64,000 nt of DNA. It comes from Exaiptasia diaphana. Taxonomy: Eukaryota; Cnidaria; Anthozoa; Actiniaria; Aiptasiidae. The stretch lies in NCBI RefSeq assembly GCF_001417965.1, contig NW_018388402.1, forward strand, positions 37,950 to 101,949, in the 5' to 3' direction. The position numbers and the translations under genes were made by a program. The notes below the pieces were generated by a model. That model ran no database searches, was not told the DNA's origin, and was given only the letters and a program-made list of their open reading frames with translations. How positions within the stretch are numbered: the first letter of the stretch is position 1; every line of letters begins with the position of its first letter. Positions 22,330-36,601 of the stretch are shown one piece after another.

Positions 22330-23414
22330 TAGTCAACTCTCGCCATACAGATACCAAGGTTGTCGCTATTACGTATAGAAGCTAATTAATTTACCTCAAA
22401 TCAAAAATATAAAGAAATGAATGAAACGTGGAACTTTGCCTCGCTTACAATGCATTTTGTTGCATTTGTTGTTGTTTTGCTGTAGTAATGATTGCAATTA
22501 ATGTGCATTATTATGAACATAATCGAAAAACATTTCTAATCGCGCAGACGTTTTTACAAATTAGAACAGAAAACAACAGCTTATTGCATTATAGTGATAA
22601 CTATCAACTTGTCTTGGCGTGTGCTGGCAAAGCTGCATGTGGCGACAAGCAGCAACTTCCTCTTGGGGACAAAACACGGAAGTTTTGCCCTCTTTTAGGC
22701 GTTAGAATCCATTGTTTTGTGACCCAGAAGGAGCTCCATCAAAAGGGTCTTTTACTGATCGATAAAAATAACAATAATATCTTTCCAATACCAAATTAAT
22801 ACATATGGGATACAATCTGAAACTATAAACTATAATTCTGTAAATAAAGGAATTATATTTATATGCTATAGAAACAAGTGATATACCAAATATTTCAATG
22901 ATTTTTGTATTAATGACCATTATAGGTCATCACTGTAAATACTTAATATTTCAAAACAATATTTAGCAAATAATTTTGTTATTGAATCATCTTGCATAGA
23001 TAAAAGATATTTAAAAAGATTATCATCAAGTATACTAAAGGCTGGATACGATTTGTGACGAACGTTTTCCTTAGAACTTTGAATTTTTCATTTTTACAAA
23101 TCACTAGTGAAATACATCACCAACAGCAGTCGATATAGCTTCTGTACGTCACTCAGTAATTCACCGTTTTCCCAGTGCAATTGAAACTGTCCGAGCAACA
23201 TACACAAAATCGAATATATTTTTACTAAATTTATTAGATTTTCCTGATCAAAATGTAAAAAACATGTCACACAAGGCAAGCTCCTACATATCGTAGAAAT
23301 CTGTATCTTTTCCATGCTCTATATCAAAGGAATATTTTCGCTTGTCCGACGTAGCAACAGTAACTAGGGAGGTAGGACAATGAATCGGGATCGGCCAATA
23401 GTGAGGGTTTACTG
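22330..23414. mobile_element. Possible larger Tc1/mariner-like element (tentative)
   Basis: The left end reads AGTCAACTCTCGCCAT and the right end, complemented, AGTAAACCCTCACTAT (12 of 16 matching), each next to TA. The left end also resembles the 21416 MITE. The inside (about 1.1 kb) has an open frame of 123 codons (22428-22799), but I see no transposase motif in it. The pairing of these two ends is uncertain. Confidence 0.25.
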
Positions 23415-26400
23415 TAATCATCACTCATTATTATCACGCATATTATTATCATATTTCACCTCTACTCAGTATTCTGATTTTACCACTCTACTTTTCCACA
23501 TACATGCAAACGTTAATGACGGAGCGATATCCAAAACTATAAAAAAAAACTGACTCAGTGAAAATCTATGTGCGCATTGGGTGTTATTGTGTGCGTGTTT
23601 TTTCATATTAACGCTGCTTTTGAATTATGCAGGGTAGAATTTGTACAAATAATACCTTAAAGGTAATTTAAGTGAAAATATATATCAATAATGAATAGTT
23701 GTTTGTTAGTAGAAACATAAGTCTTTTTCCGATAATCTAATCGCGAGCGAACGCCTTACAACATAATCTTATAGCAAATTTTGACTTCGCAAAAGCCAAA
23801 GGCTTTGAGGTAGTAAGTCTTCATATAAGGCCCTCGAAAGGCCCCAACAGCCCCAAAACTACGGTCTTGGATTGTCGTAAATTGTAAAAGAGGACAAATG
23901 CAAAATTTCGTTTTGAGCGATTGACACAATTATACGAACACCAAGTCAAGAGTATTTTGTACTGATGACTGGGAATAGATTCAAATGTAGCTTCACCTTA
24001 TCGGTGTTGTCTTGGCATCATTGCAAAACATATCAGAAACAAATGGCTATTTAACTAACAAACAAGCCATTTAAAATAAGACCACATTTAAACTTTTATT
24101 CTGAGCCGTTTCTGAGTAAATCATCAAACTTCCACGCGGAAATCTTTCCAGCATACCGCTGACATGACTAGAGAGACTCTGGGCTCAAGGTTCGGTCAAA
24201 ATCCACAGGAAACCCGAAAAACCCTGAGGCAATATAACGGCACATTGTGATATCACAAATGGTGTGTCGCTGTTTTGAAATGTTTAGAGTCAGTTTTTAG
24301 TAGTAATTTTTATTGACATTTCTCATCACCCATGCTTTAATAACAATTGCAACAGATGCCTTAAACAGTATAACCTTAATTAGTTTATATAATTCGGTTG
24401 ATACACTAATTGTATCGACATGGTCGAATGGCGCCAGCGCGGTGTTTTCTTGTTGAGTCGGTTCCCTTTGCTCTACTTCGCCAGCGTTCTAGAACTGACC
24501 ATACAACTTTTTAGTTTATATTTTGGCTAGATATATAAAAACACTAGTTTCTCTTTATTTTCTTATAGTTCAGCAAGTATTAACTATGTTTTGTTATTAA
24601 TGTTTTTTACAATTATTGAAACTTCGATAAGCGTTCCTTAGAAACTCAAATGGGGATTCAAACAACCCATGGCAGGCGACTTAATTTCTTTTGTTTTCTG
24701 CTCAGAAATTTCAGAATTATTTTTTTCATGATTTAATCTTAGTTTACGTTTCTAAAACTGTGCAATTATAGTGAAAGACAACGATCTTATCTAAAAACTA
24801 TTTTCTTTTATTTTCGATTTATTTGTAGGACCTTGTTTTTTGTAATCGGAACTTTAAGAACCAAATTTGCAATTTTATAATGTTTTGGGGCATGGAACGT
24901 CCCAAATTCCAGTACCCTTGTAAATTTTTTTGCTTTTATTTCAATTAAATCAGTATGAAATTTAAAAAAATGACAAAATTTAAGATCCTCTGGTGCATTG
25001 ACAGATTTCATGATCGTAAAAAAGTTTCATTTATCTGAGCGACAAACTTCCAATTTTAAAAAATAATCAAAGTTTTATTTTTTTAATACAAATTATACGT
25101 TATTAGAAATTCCTATACCTACACATAAAATCCGTTTTTTTTTTTAAATTTACACTCAAAAATTGCATTCAAAAATATCTATTTATCTAATTATTTAAAA
25201 ATTGTGTAGTAAATGCCAATTCCAGATATTTCGAATTATCTGAAATAAAAGAAAGAAAATTGTTAGTAAAATAGATGTTAGTAACATAGACATTTTTAGA
25301 TTATTTTGAGTATATCGAATTTCGATGTTTTTTTTTTTTTTATTAGTTTATTCTTACTGCATGTCATCCTTCCCATGGTTGAACAATAAAGATTGGTACT
25401 TTTGATATACTGTTATCGGACAATCTCAATCGTTTTATGTGCCAAAGTTCGAGCGATTAATTAGGGAAAGTAAAACAGCCGTATGCTTAAGGGCGTTGGT
25501 CAGAGAAAGGGGTCCATGGTTCCATATGTCACTACATTTCGATTTTAATTATAGTTTTTATTTACTCGATACATTGTGCGAATTATTGATAATCATTTCG
25601 CGTCTGTTGTTCGTTAATATGGATATCAAAGTTATCAAGCAAACAAAAAATGATAAGATGGACTCATTGTGAGTGAATATCAGATACCGAGTTGAACAAT
25701 GGGACTAACTATTGTAGCTCATTCGCGGCGCGTCAACTCGCCGTGGCTCCCAGACTCCCTGACTCTCTCACACAATATCTCAGGACTCTCTTTTGGTTTG
25801 GGATTGATACATTTTTAACTCGAAGCTATTCGGTAATCATCAAAACAATGCGTGGTAAATTAGCGAAGCATTAAACACTGTAAGCGCGGAGTTGATTATT
25901 ATAAAACATAGAAAATAGCCTTTTCCAATCACCGCTAATAAAGGTCCCGTTTTGTTAAAATGTGCCGCTAATTCCTTGCACGCACAGCACTAAGCAGGAA
26001 ACAAACTCCCCATTGACTCTATAGTCGGAAAATCAACCAAGGATGTTGATGGAGAGATATATTGGCGGCCCATATGTCTATATAATAAGTCTTCCACGAT
26101 TTCCTAGAATTAACATGATATATTAGGGAAGTACATTTAATAGTCATTAGGGTTCATGGAATATAGGCAGGATTTGAGCATGTGTGCCAATCAATTAAAC
26201 TACTCAACACGGTTTGATTAAGTTAAACAGCGCATTCCCAGCTGTTGATCGAGAGCTCAGCCGTATTGTTTTACACGATCATGGTCTGAAACTTTGTTTC
26301 AACTCTGCTGACCTCGTATGACCGAATGTCCATTTCAACTCACCCAGTAAAAAAAACCGTTCTATTTATCTTACGAGATTTGCGGCATAATTGGATGCCA

Positions 26401-29400
26401 AAGAAGCGAGCGCATAGTAGTTTTGTTGCGCCGTATGCGGCTAAATCCGATTATTATTGCTCGTAGTTTATGATCAGCTCAGGGAGGAGTCTGCCACCAA
26501 TGCAAATGATTTTTGTAAATGCAAATATTTAGCTCCAAGCTTTGTTTTCACTTGTGATACAAATAGTTATATAACGGAAATTGCCTTTAAAGGAAGTCAA
26601 GACAATGTGAATACAGTATCATACATAACGATAAATTAATTAAAACGGCCACTTTCTTGTAAAACCACTTGTTTTTAATATCTTTTTGTCTTCTTGGCTC
26701 TCGAAATAAGAGTCAAAAATGGACAGAGCGTGGGACGAACGCCAAGTGTTGCCGAACGAATCAATAGATTCTAACTAGTTAAAGACGTACTTCAGAGAAT
26801 TGTAGCGAGGTGTGAAGATGACGGTCTATGTTTTCTTCTTCAACCCAACAAAAGCAATAAAAAGGCAATCTTTAACACTGCCAAATTTATGACAATTTCG
26901 CGTGAACGTTGTCATTTAATAAATTCCTACTAAAAGATGTGAGGAAACGGTGTTTTGAGAGTAAACGCAACATTTTCTCGCTGTGAAAAGCACATATTTA
27001 CTCCAAAATAGAGCGAAAATGACTCGATTATGGCCTATGTTTGCTCAGACTAATTTCATTAACTTTATTTGACATTTCAACAGGAAAATGATACAAGGTT
27101 CTGATTTAAATTACATAATTATATCCTGTGTCATGCCGTATGGTTCGTGTTAGTACAAAGCTCGATACTTATGGAATTAAAATATTAAGTGTATCAGATC
27201 TGAGCGCGCCAGGCTTTCTACACGATGTGTAATTTCCACTACAGCTTCCATCGACTGTTGCCTTAGTAATTTTCACTTCACTGTGTCATAAATAACGGTA
27301 TAAAATACTACAGGAGTATTTTGTCTTGTAATTTGTCGGACAAGCACAGAAGGTTTTTGAAGGTAACTTCACAAAAGGGCGCTTTCTGTGAATATAAAGC
27401 CTTATACTCCAAAAGAACAAAAGTGTTCTCGTTAAAGGGATTTCAAAGTCCCACGGAACTGCCTTTATGGCACGCAAGCGGAGATCTATGAACAATAAAA
27501 ATACATTCGTGACAAAAATAGTATCTAGTGTTTTATTTTAGGGCTATTTATCATTTTTTGGCAGCAAGTAGACACTGGGCTATAGAAATGAGAATACCGT
27601 GTTCTTTAGGATTAATGATATTTCACTGGGGTCTTGTGTAGAGGTGTCACAGTACTATATTCCATCTGGTATTTTCTTTATTGCCATTGCTTTTCTCTCA
27701 AATGTCCGTTTTATTTGTTGATGTTACAAAACAGTATATTATGAGGACATCATCATTGATCGGCTCTCGAGCTTTGTGTACGCTTCAACGGATTCTTTGC
27801 ACGTGTTGATGTCAATTCAACCAGCTCTCAGCATTAATAAATGACCAAAGAGAAAAGAAAAAAAGATTTTGTTTAGCAAAGTATCTTTTTATCACTTAAA
27901 AAACAGGTCGTGAATTAGAAATATTTTAGTGTAAAGAACAGGGTATTTATAAGACATCATAGTTCTTCTTTGATTGTAGTCCTAGGGAGAAAAGCTTTGT
28001 CTCATCTCTGCTGCAAGCTACAGTTTATTAGAAACTTGGACAATGGCCTTTTTGAAAAACACAGTAGCAACTTGTGAATCGAAATAACGGCTAAAACGTC
28101 TTTTCGGAAATAAATTATCTAAATAAAGACAGTGCTGGTGGCACGAGTTTGCGAGCTGCTGCTGTCTGTGATAAACATAGACTATTTACTGCTAGAGAGA
28201 GAGACGGCGGCTCGAGATGTTTTCGAATTATCAAATAGTTTCAAAACACGCTCTTGAAATACTAAACAATAGTTTTTTCTAAAGCATTTTGATTAAAACG
28301 GCCTAGAGGAATTGTATAGATATTTTTAGAGGAAGTTTGTTTGTCTTTAAGGCTGAGTGTCCACAGCCAAACTCTCTTGAATGTTGCAGATTTCAAGATT
28401 CGGCCCTGAAATTCGGTTTTAAAAGAAACTAAAGTGGTGCAGTTTTAACTGCTTTTTGTATTAATTTCCTTCAGAGGGGAATTAAGTGAAATTCTAAAAA
28501 GGAACTCTAAAAAAAAACTTCAGAAAAAAAGTTCAAAATGACCGCGAGCCAAACATTTTGAATAAGTTTTACAAATAATGTTTTAAACTCTTCGCCATTT
28601 TTTTTTAAACCGCATTAAAGTCTGACTCATGAAATGTTACAGCTTTGAATATATAGAAGCTGTTGTCAAATAAAATCTTCGAAACGTCTAAAAATCGCTA
28701 AAGCATAGAAAACTCTTTTAAGAGAAAAGTAGCAAAGTGTTTGGGTAAGCATAAAGTAAAAATTTATTTGTGAAATTAGCGCATTCTAAATGAAACGCTC
28801 GAAATTTTCACAATCAATTCGTAATAATTTGAGTTTAAGGGAACAAAGAAACTAGACTTTGTTATAAATCCAACAGAGGTGAGTTCAATAAGGCTTTAGT
28901 TGAAGAAGTACCACACGTATTGTAAATATAAGGTAATAAGTAGTAGTATTAGCAAACAAAAGGGCTTTAAAATGTAAAATAATAAACATTAGCTTCATGA
29001 AAACAATGGCAAATCTCACCCCGTCACCTGGTTCACACATTTACTTTGCTTATAAAGTTCGAAAAAAGCGCGAGACATTAAATCCTAAAGTTGCAACAAA
29101 AGAGAATTAGAACACCACAATAAGATTTTCGAAACAATTTTTTTATCTTTCCCTGGGTCGTCTTTCACTTTTAACATATTTTTTAAAAGCGTCTTATGTC
29201 CGGGCTTTTCCGAAGAATTTGATCGGCCATTTGTGTTCAATCTGGCCTCTTCCGATACCATACTAACCGAACGGTTGCTCGCTGTTTTGAACTCTACTAA
29301 AATGGTTTACTACTGGGAATTTTATTTGTTTTTAAGTATAGAACTTTGATTAGCGCTCTAGGGAATCGTTATCATATATTAGTAGTAAATTGCAAATTGC

Positions 29401-30237
29401 ATTTAAGGCACTCTGTTTAAAGTTTCCCAAACGAGATTTACGAAACACCTACTAGAAGCGCTATGTACGTGCGCTATGTACGTGCGTGAGATTGCTGTTG
29501 TTTGTAATTATACTGATATTTGAAATATCAACGTCAGGAATTAAAGTTGAACAAAAGCGAACAAAGTATTTTTTTTTACTAGTAAAACTGCTTAAATCAA
29601 AATATTGAGTGAATTAGTTAAAAGAACTATTCATGGCGGTTTGTTATTATAAAGTTTTCATAGTGATGTTTCAATTGAGTATAATTATTTCTTGTTGGAC
29701 GTTTTAAGAAAGAAAGTTCACTTTTTAAAGTTAAGTAATACATTAAAATAGCCCTATTATGACAGCATAGATCGTTTTGGTCTTGTTCACACATTTTGCC
29801 CTTGGCACTACTGTGTGGAAAACTTTCAATGTCGATGTATTCCACCCTAACGGCTATCCTTTCGTCATTGTCTTAAATAACTCGTGTTGTTTGTAGTTAA
29901 TCTTAAGCAAATATATAGTGAATTTGTGTTGGTTTTAAAAGCTAAAATTCACTTAATCCTCTTTAGTTGTATTTGCTTTACTATTATAAAATCATATGGT
30001 AGCTAAATGGACCTGACATAACGGCTTTCACATAATTGCGCTAACCCAAAGTAGTTCAACGTAAAAAGGGCTGATTTTTTATACCACTCAGTATAGAAAA
30101 ACTAGACAAAGACTAGTAGAAAATAAACGAAGCTGGTCTTGTCTATAAAACAGCTTTAAACATCTTGTAAAACGATAGATAACATTTTAGTTATGTAATG
30201 CCGTGCGCAAGAAACAAAGGACAGACAGCACAAGAAA

Positions 30238-30375
30238 ATGTCAAGTTTCAAGTTTAACCAGCCGCTTGCACCTTATCGCGAGCAAGCTAGTCACCCACCC
30301 CTTCAAGGCTGGTCCACATCTAGACTCTCAGCTCAAAGTCGTAATGCAGCTCGTATGAATTCTTACCGAGTTTAA
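30238..30375 (+). CDS. Small open frame, 45 codons, doubtful
   Basis: ATG to TAA, 45 codons, beginning MSSFKFNQPLAPYREQ and ending ARMNSYRV. It is richer in GC and more protein-like in composition (Pro, Gln, Ser, Arg) than its surroundings, where random frames read as Phe/Ile/Lys/Asn. The upstream context is AAGAAA before the ATG. No domain is recognised. It may be a small peptide gene, an exon, or a conserved non-coding island that happens to be open. Confidence 0.2.
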   Translation: MSSFKFNQPLAPYREQASHPPLQGWSTSRLSAQSRNAARMNSYRV

Positions 30376-33300
30376 TCGTTATTTAATGTTCCAAAGCAAT
30401 TAAGCCTTTGAAGTATTTTACCGCCTATATTTTTGTTTTGTTTATTAGAAAATGCAGAGTGTGTGGGGCTGTTGTGACGCATTCATTCGGTGATGTTCAG
30501 CGAAATCTTGTTCACAATCTCAAACTAGAGATAACAACCTTTTAGCATTGCAAATATACGTCTAATGGTGCGCTCGTAAGTGGAGAGAGATAGCTATCAC
30601 CTTTACGAGGAACTGATGCACAACAAAGCTAAAAAGAATTTTAAATTAATCTATTTTTGTGTGGCGTGAATACTTTTAAGTTTTGAATCATTTTTAATTA
30701 TAAAACCACGGGCAACCAAAAAGTGCATTTCTTTAAATTGTGTTGATATAGAAAAACAAAGTTGTTCAAATGCTGATAAATGAAATGTTGTTTTTGTTAG
30801 TAAAATAGTATTACAGTTGGTTTTGTCCATATATGCTTTTGAATACAGTGTTTTTGTCTAGGTAAAATGTCGAGGTCTGTATGTAACCCGCCCTCGTTGC
30901 ATGTCTTTCTCATAAATTCCAAGTTGAACATGCAAAGCACAGTTCGCTTTTTTTATTAAACCAAACAGCAATTTATCTATCTATTGAAACAAGAATTAAT
31001 CTATCTATTCCTTTTTCAGTGTCTCTTATCAATTATAATCGAATCACTTCGTTATTGTAAGTTTTATAGGATCAAGACTCCAAGCATCGTGATTGTTCAG
31101 CAGTTTTACAATAACTTGTAGTAGGATTACTGTTTAACCTATTGATAAATACACTAACATCGTGTCTTGACATAATATTTAGAGGATAAATATTCAATAA
31201 CTCGAATACTAGGTTATCTTCTTGTGGACACTTAGGGTTTTGATAAACAGCTTGCGTCGATACGACCATCGTTCTATTTGCGTCCCCATGTGAGCAGATT
31301 TACAGTGTGTTATTTCCAACTTCGATATTTTCATTTTAGATAATTACGTTAATGAATTACAAAGCAGTTTGAATAGTAATGTTTGCTACTGTCGATGTAA
31401 CAACAAAGAAAAATATGCTCTTCAATATCGGTTTGAGCTCGAAAAAGATTGGAATGTTGATTGGAAAATCTTTTTAACGAGTTCCCTTTGTTACTTTAAT
31501 TCGTGCAAATCTTATTATATTTTTTTCCGTTTATTTTCTAACCATTTCTCTGTTTTACAATTGAATATCTTATTTAAAATGGGTATAAATGTTTTTCGAG
31601 TGAAAGCGCGCAGAGATTAATGTCTCTGGTTTTTGCAGATGAAATTCATTTTCCTAATTTTAATGGGCTATTCTTGAGATATTTTTTTAAAAATCTATGA
31701 AATAAAGCACATTTTCCCCTATTACTGGTTTTGGCAAGAAACCTTTTGACATCTTTGCTATATATTGGCCATTTGTATAAAAAGAAGCTAAGAGCTTTGT
31801 CACAATGAAATCGGGTGTTACCCCTTAATTCATATGTATTTTATGAGGCGATCGGTCTTATCTCGCAGTCAAATGGTTTCTTTTTGTAAGCTTGTAGATT
31901 TTGATCACATTTCCCACCTTTTTGACTCAAATAATCCATCAAATATCACTTAATTGTAGATAAATTCGATTTTCATCAGATGAAAGTTTTGTGTTACTAT
32001 CTCTTGTGACTTTTGATCCGACATTTTTTTTGCGTAATTCTAGGAAGTTGAAGAAATCGGCCTGCATGTCTCTATTGATATAACTTCTAAGACAAATCTA
32101 CCTAGACATACACAGCCAGAAACGTTTTATAATGTCATTTTAGTTAAATCGCGTTAAAGATAAATGATAAAATAGTTTTGCTATAGATCGTTTTATCAGG
32201 CGAGACGCAGGAATCAACTTTATTTTCAATGAGAGCATTTTTCTTACATGCAAATGAGACAACGAAAAAAGATCCCTAAATCTTTATATTTTGCTTTTTT
32301 CTGTGCGTATTTTTGATATTGACAAACTGTCGGCATGGTTGTNCGCCGGCTGGTTTAGACATTTTAAATATTCTATATAGTTTTGTAGTAATTTGCAAAA
32401 AAATAGATAAAAATCAAATGTCGGCGTAACAGCAATGGATCACACTGATGTCGGTCGAGCCTCCGAATTGAATTGAATTAGCAATCCATTCATCAACCGG
32501 ACTGAAATTGGATTTTCGTTTTGAGTAGACTGTGTTATCGCGATTTCCCCCCCAACTTTGTAGATAGAAAGATAAGAAGGCTATTCAACCATTCATAATG
32601 GAGTTGTCCCTTAACACTTTTTCTTGAAGAAAAATATTGTGTTATAATGACACTAAATATGGAGAGCTTAGTTCGCATACAAGGATATTTATCATGTTAG
32701 TTTATTGCCCAGAAAAGAATAAACTTTGGAAAACTTGTGTATACAAACTAACAACACTTTTCATCTTTTTTGTTGATATGATGAATCAAGATATGTTTTT
32801 TTTAATTTATATTTATTTTAATCAAGTTAGGTCGTGCTTTTAAATGAGTAAAATGGGTACAACAAGGTTTTTTTCCACTCTCTTTAAGAGCTTAGCCACT
32901 TTCTAAACGTAAAACGATAAGCATAAAAAGTCTGTTCAGTGAAGTATTTTCTGTCCTGAGCCATGTAGGCGGCTTTTCTCCTAACCGAGGCAATACTCGG
33001 AAGTTTAATGAAAAGGAACTTAGAATTATCAGTGGACGAGATAGCATCTGAAGGCCTATTTCGCCTTTTTGCACGATTCTCAGAACACTCTTAAGATATG
33101 GACGTATGACGGACATTTAGGCCGAGTACAGCGCCGCCAACTGACAATTCATTTCCACTATGCGAGATAACGGAAAACCATTCTGAGCATGCGCTGTGTG
33201 ATATTTACCACATCGGGTTTTGCAATGATCACAAGCTAAATGAAAATAGCAAAACTACTGAAATCAAATATACATGTATAGTATAAATATATCGATGATT

Positions 33301-36079
33301 GAAACATATCGATTTTCTTCCTCGTGTCTATATTCTTAAACAACAATTGAGCATTTTCTTTTTATTTCAATAAGCAGTAGATCGGTCCCTTTGGAAGTTG
33401 AAAGTGGACTCCAAAAAAGAAACATATCTCTTTATCTAAATTTCCAAATTTGAAAGCAAAATAGACGCCTACGTTGGGTTCCAAGAGCGTGTAAATTTTT
33501 TATCAGCAATATTTGAACAGCAAAATTAAAAAATAAGACAAGGAACTGTAGAACAACAAAGATATAATCGCTTCGATCTCCCTGAATTGATTACAGTTTT
33601 CTACAAGGTTTACCTTCGGCGAAAATAAAGTTTTTGGCAGCTGATATATTGATCAAGTTTAAACTACAGCACATGATTTACTTGAGCTGATTTCATTCAT
33701 GTCGTTAATCTTTTGGATTTGGTTAAAATCGTTTTACTCGAGTTTAAGTATTCGCAGCAAAAACAGCGAATGTTTTGCGACAATCAAAGCATGGCGTTTT
33801 ATCTTTGCCATACAAAATTCAAATTTCATTTTACATTTGCAAAGACTACAATATAATTCTATTTTTTAATTATCGTTGTGCTTTGTTATCTAATTCTTAT
33901 TTGAAGTGTGTACATTTTTGAATCCATTTTTGAAGTCTTCATTCTTCAAGGATGAAATTATTAGAAAATGGCGGATATATTCAATGAGTTGAAACATTTG
34001 ATAGCTGGAAGTATTTTTTGTCTTTAAAAGTAAATNAAGACCCGAAAACCGATCAGAACGTTGTACATTGCAAATTCTCTGTTAATTAACAATTTCCATG
34101 GTATTTTGTAGGTATTTTGAGATCATCTTGTAAAAAAATAATTTCTCTGTTTATTCTTTATTCGTCGTGTTCAAGGGCGGTGGTGTAGTAGGTCTCAAAA
34201 ACAAATAGAACGCTTGATCAAGGTCTTTTCGAACTTAAGGATTCAAAGTTGTTGTGGTTTTCGACAGAAATACACAAGCTCTCGATAAGATCGAACCTAA
34301 GGGTTTGTTATGAAGGACGGAGTTTAAGAGCCGACTAACCACTAGTTAACTTAGATAGAAATGAAAAATAAACCACCTTGATTACACCATGCTCTCTGTG
34401 TAAAGACTGAATCAAAAACAAACCTCCGCGCAAGAAAAACACCCCAGAAGGGATAGTTTTTTGTCCTTTGACTGAAAAAAATCTATTTCCAGTCTTGTTA
34501 ATGACCCATTACCGAAAACCCTAAAACATGGAAATTTGACCTGATCGCTACTGTCTGATATCCCCCTAATAAATTACGTTAAAACACACCATGAACTTTT
34601 TCTCCTCGCGTGAAATTTAATACTGACGATGTACTTAAAGTCCAGCAGGTGTACATCGATTTTTAGGTATACAAAATGCTTTGAAAATATTTAAGTGCAT
34701 CTTTATTAGGGAGTTTTAGGGTAAAACACGCTCGATGGGTTTTAATAGCACTTTTGAACGATATACCATTCGAGCTACATTTGAACCATTAAAGTGAAAC
34801 GACATAATTGCCTTAAAACACCAAAGGAACTGACTATGTTTTCAACAGTATTTCACATAAGGGTTCGGCTGACTTTGTTGCCAAGGCTCTGTGACAGAGT
34901 TGTAAGAAATTGAGCCACGCTCGTGGCATCTTGGAGCTTTAACGAGAACTTAAGTTGTGGAAATATTTGACAACAATAGCTCTCAAAGCTGTTGGAATTG
35001 AATTACTACGGTGAAGAGTAGAAAGTGATTTGATTATAAATAAAAGAATCTTGTAAAACCTAGCAGTTAGATCGACGGCAATTTATAATTATTATATATT
35101 AGACGGAAAAGATTATTACCGAAGAGATTTCTATGGAAATAAGTTAAAATTAACTCGTTCCGTTGAATTCAAGAAACCATTTTCGTCCTTTAAAGTTGAC
35201 TTTGGATGAAAATTAAAAGATTGTACTTCTAGTGGCTTCGTAAACAGAAACATTTTGCGCTAATACAGAGCGAGAAAATCGCGCCAAAAGTCGACAAATG
35301 TGAATACCTGATTATCGCCGTCCATTGTTGCGAGCATCGCCTCTCAAGCACACCTCAGGACTCTAAACCCCGCGCTGAAAACCTCCCTTTTTGATAACAG
35401 CATTCGCGCTAAATAACTGCCAAGTAAACTACCATTCAACAAAATTACTATCATCTATCTTGATAACTTGGGGATAAAATTCGCTGATAGTCGTCTGCTC
35501 TCTAATCTTTAATCATTACGCACTAATTTATTCTTTGCTAGTGACTTTTCTAAGATGGAAATCTTGCTTGATTTTTCAAGTGATTCTTAGAATTCGTTTG
35601 ATAGCGAGTTTTATTTAGGCACAGATCATATCGGGCTGTTTTGAGATTTTCCCTTTTTTGTATCTGTCCAGCGACAGCAAGAAATGTCGTGACAAAACCT
35701 TCTTTCTTCGGTTCTTTAAACCAATCCGAGGAGAAATCTATACCCCTAAATACAATAAGATAGAAATACCTCTAAATCTTACAGTTGTAAAAAGGTTTAG
35801 CTTTAGAAAATATCACATACTTTTCTACGTGGAATGATTCTTTATTTTATTAATAATACAATAATACAATAACATCGAGAGAATCGAGAGTATTTCCTCA
35901 AAAACGGAAAGAGTCTTGGTCTTTCTCTTTCCCCCTCGACTCTTAGTATAATAGTTTTTTTCTTTTTCTAATGCGAACGAAGAGGGTTATTTGTTAACTG
36001 ACTATTCCTAACGTCGGAGATCTACAAGTCCAATGTTTGTCTCCGAGCTTTGAGTTATCTCGAGTTCGGCGATTTCTAG

Positions 36080-36095
36080 ATATATATATATATAT
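36080..36095. repeat. (AT)8 microsatellite
   Basis: Sixteen bases of alternating AT, about 500 bases past the GATA stop codon. Confidence 0.9.
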
Positions 36096-36380
36096 GCGTA
36101 TAAAGATTTTTTATATAGAGATATTTACATGCTGGTATCTTTTTGGATTGCAATACTACTCGGTTGGATGATATATGAGTCTTAGATAAAGCTAATTACA
36201 CAAAAATATCAATGAAATCAAAAACCAGGATTTTATCTTGCGCACAAAACATTTATCTCGTTGTTCGTTAAATTTTACAACAGTTTCGCTCTTATCAAGA
36301 ACGATTTTCCAATATTTAACGGTGCTGTGAGAGTCCACCGATCTTTTGCGTCTCGTAAGTGAAGGACGCGTTAGCGATTC

Positions 36381-36386
36381 TTTATT
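36381..36386 (-). terminator. Likely polyadenylation signal of the GATA gene
   Basis: AATAAA on the minus strand about 215 bases after the stop codon. Further AATAAA copies occur near 35840, so a longer 3' UTR is possible. Confidence 0.4.
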
Positions 36387-36601
36387 GCGCGCCTTCAGTC
36401 ATTCAGAACAAGACCTTTTTCACATCCAAAGTGTTTTTTTTAGAGTCATGGTCACTGCGAGATGGCCTTCGTAATACTGCAAAGTGTCTTTGCACTTTTG
36501 TCAAACTCGATTTCTACATCTTTTCTCGTTTGGGCGTATTGTCGCAACGAAACTAGTGACTACAGCTATACCCAAAGCAAGACAAGTTCAGGTCCTTTTG
36601 C

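Larger units (their letters stand above)
21605..36380. other. Gene-poor region downstream of GATA and C2 genes
   Basis: About 14.8 kb without recognisable coding exons apart from one doubtful small frame at 30238. It is AT-rich, with islands of more complex sequence (for example 25430-26400, including CAGCTG and GATA-type sites) that may be regulatory. Two copies of the ATAACGGCT motif lie here (28084 and 30018), and a 13-bp tandem pair CTATGTACGTGCG at 29461-29486. Single Ns are scattered. Confidence 0.5.

Noticed and set aside
22428-22799. 123-codon open frame on plus
   Set aside because: Its composition is Cys/Asn/Lys-rich with no domain, and there are no splice partners. It may be chance or lie within an uncertain transposon, but no transposase motif is visible.
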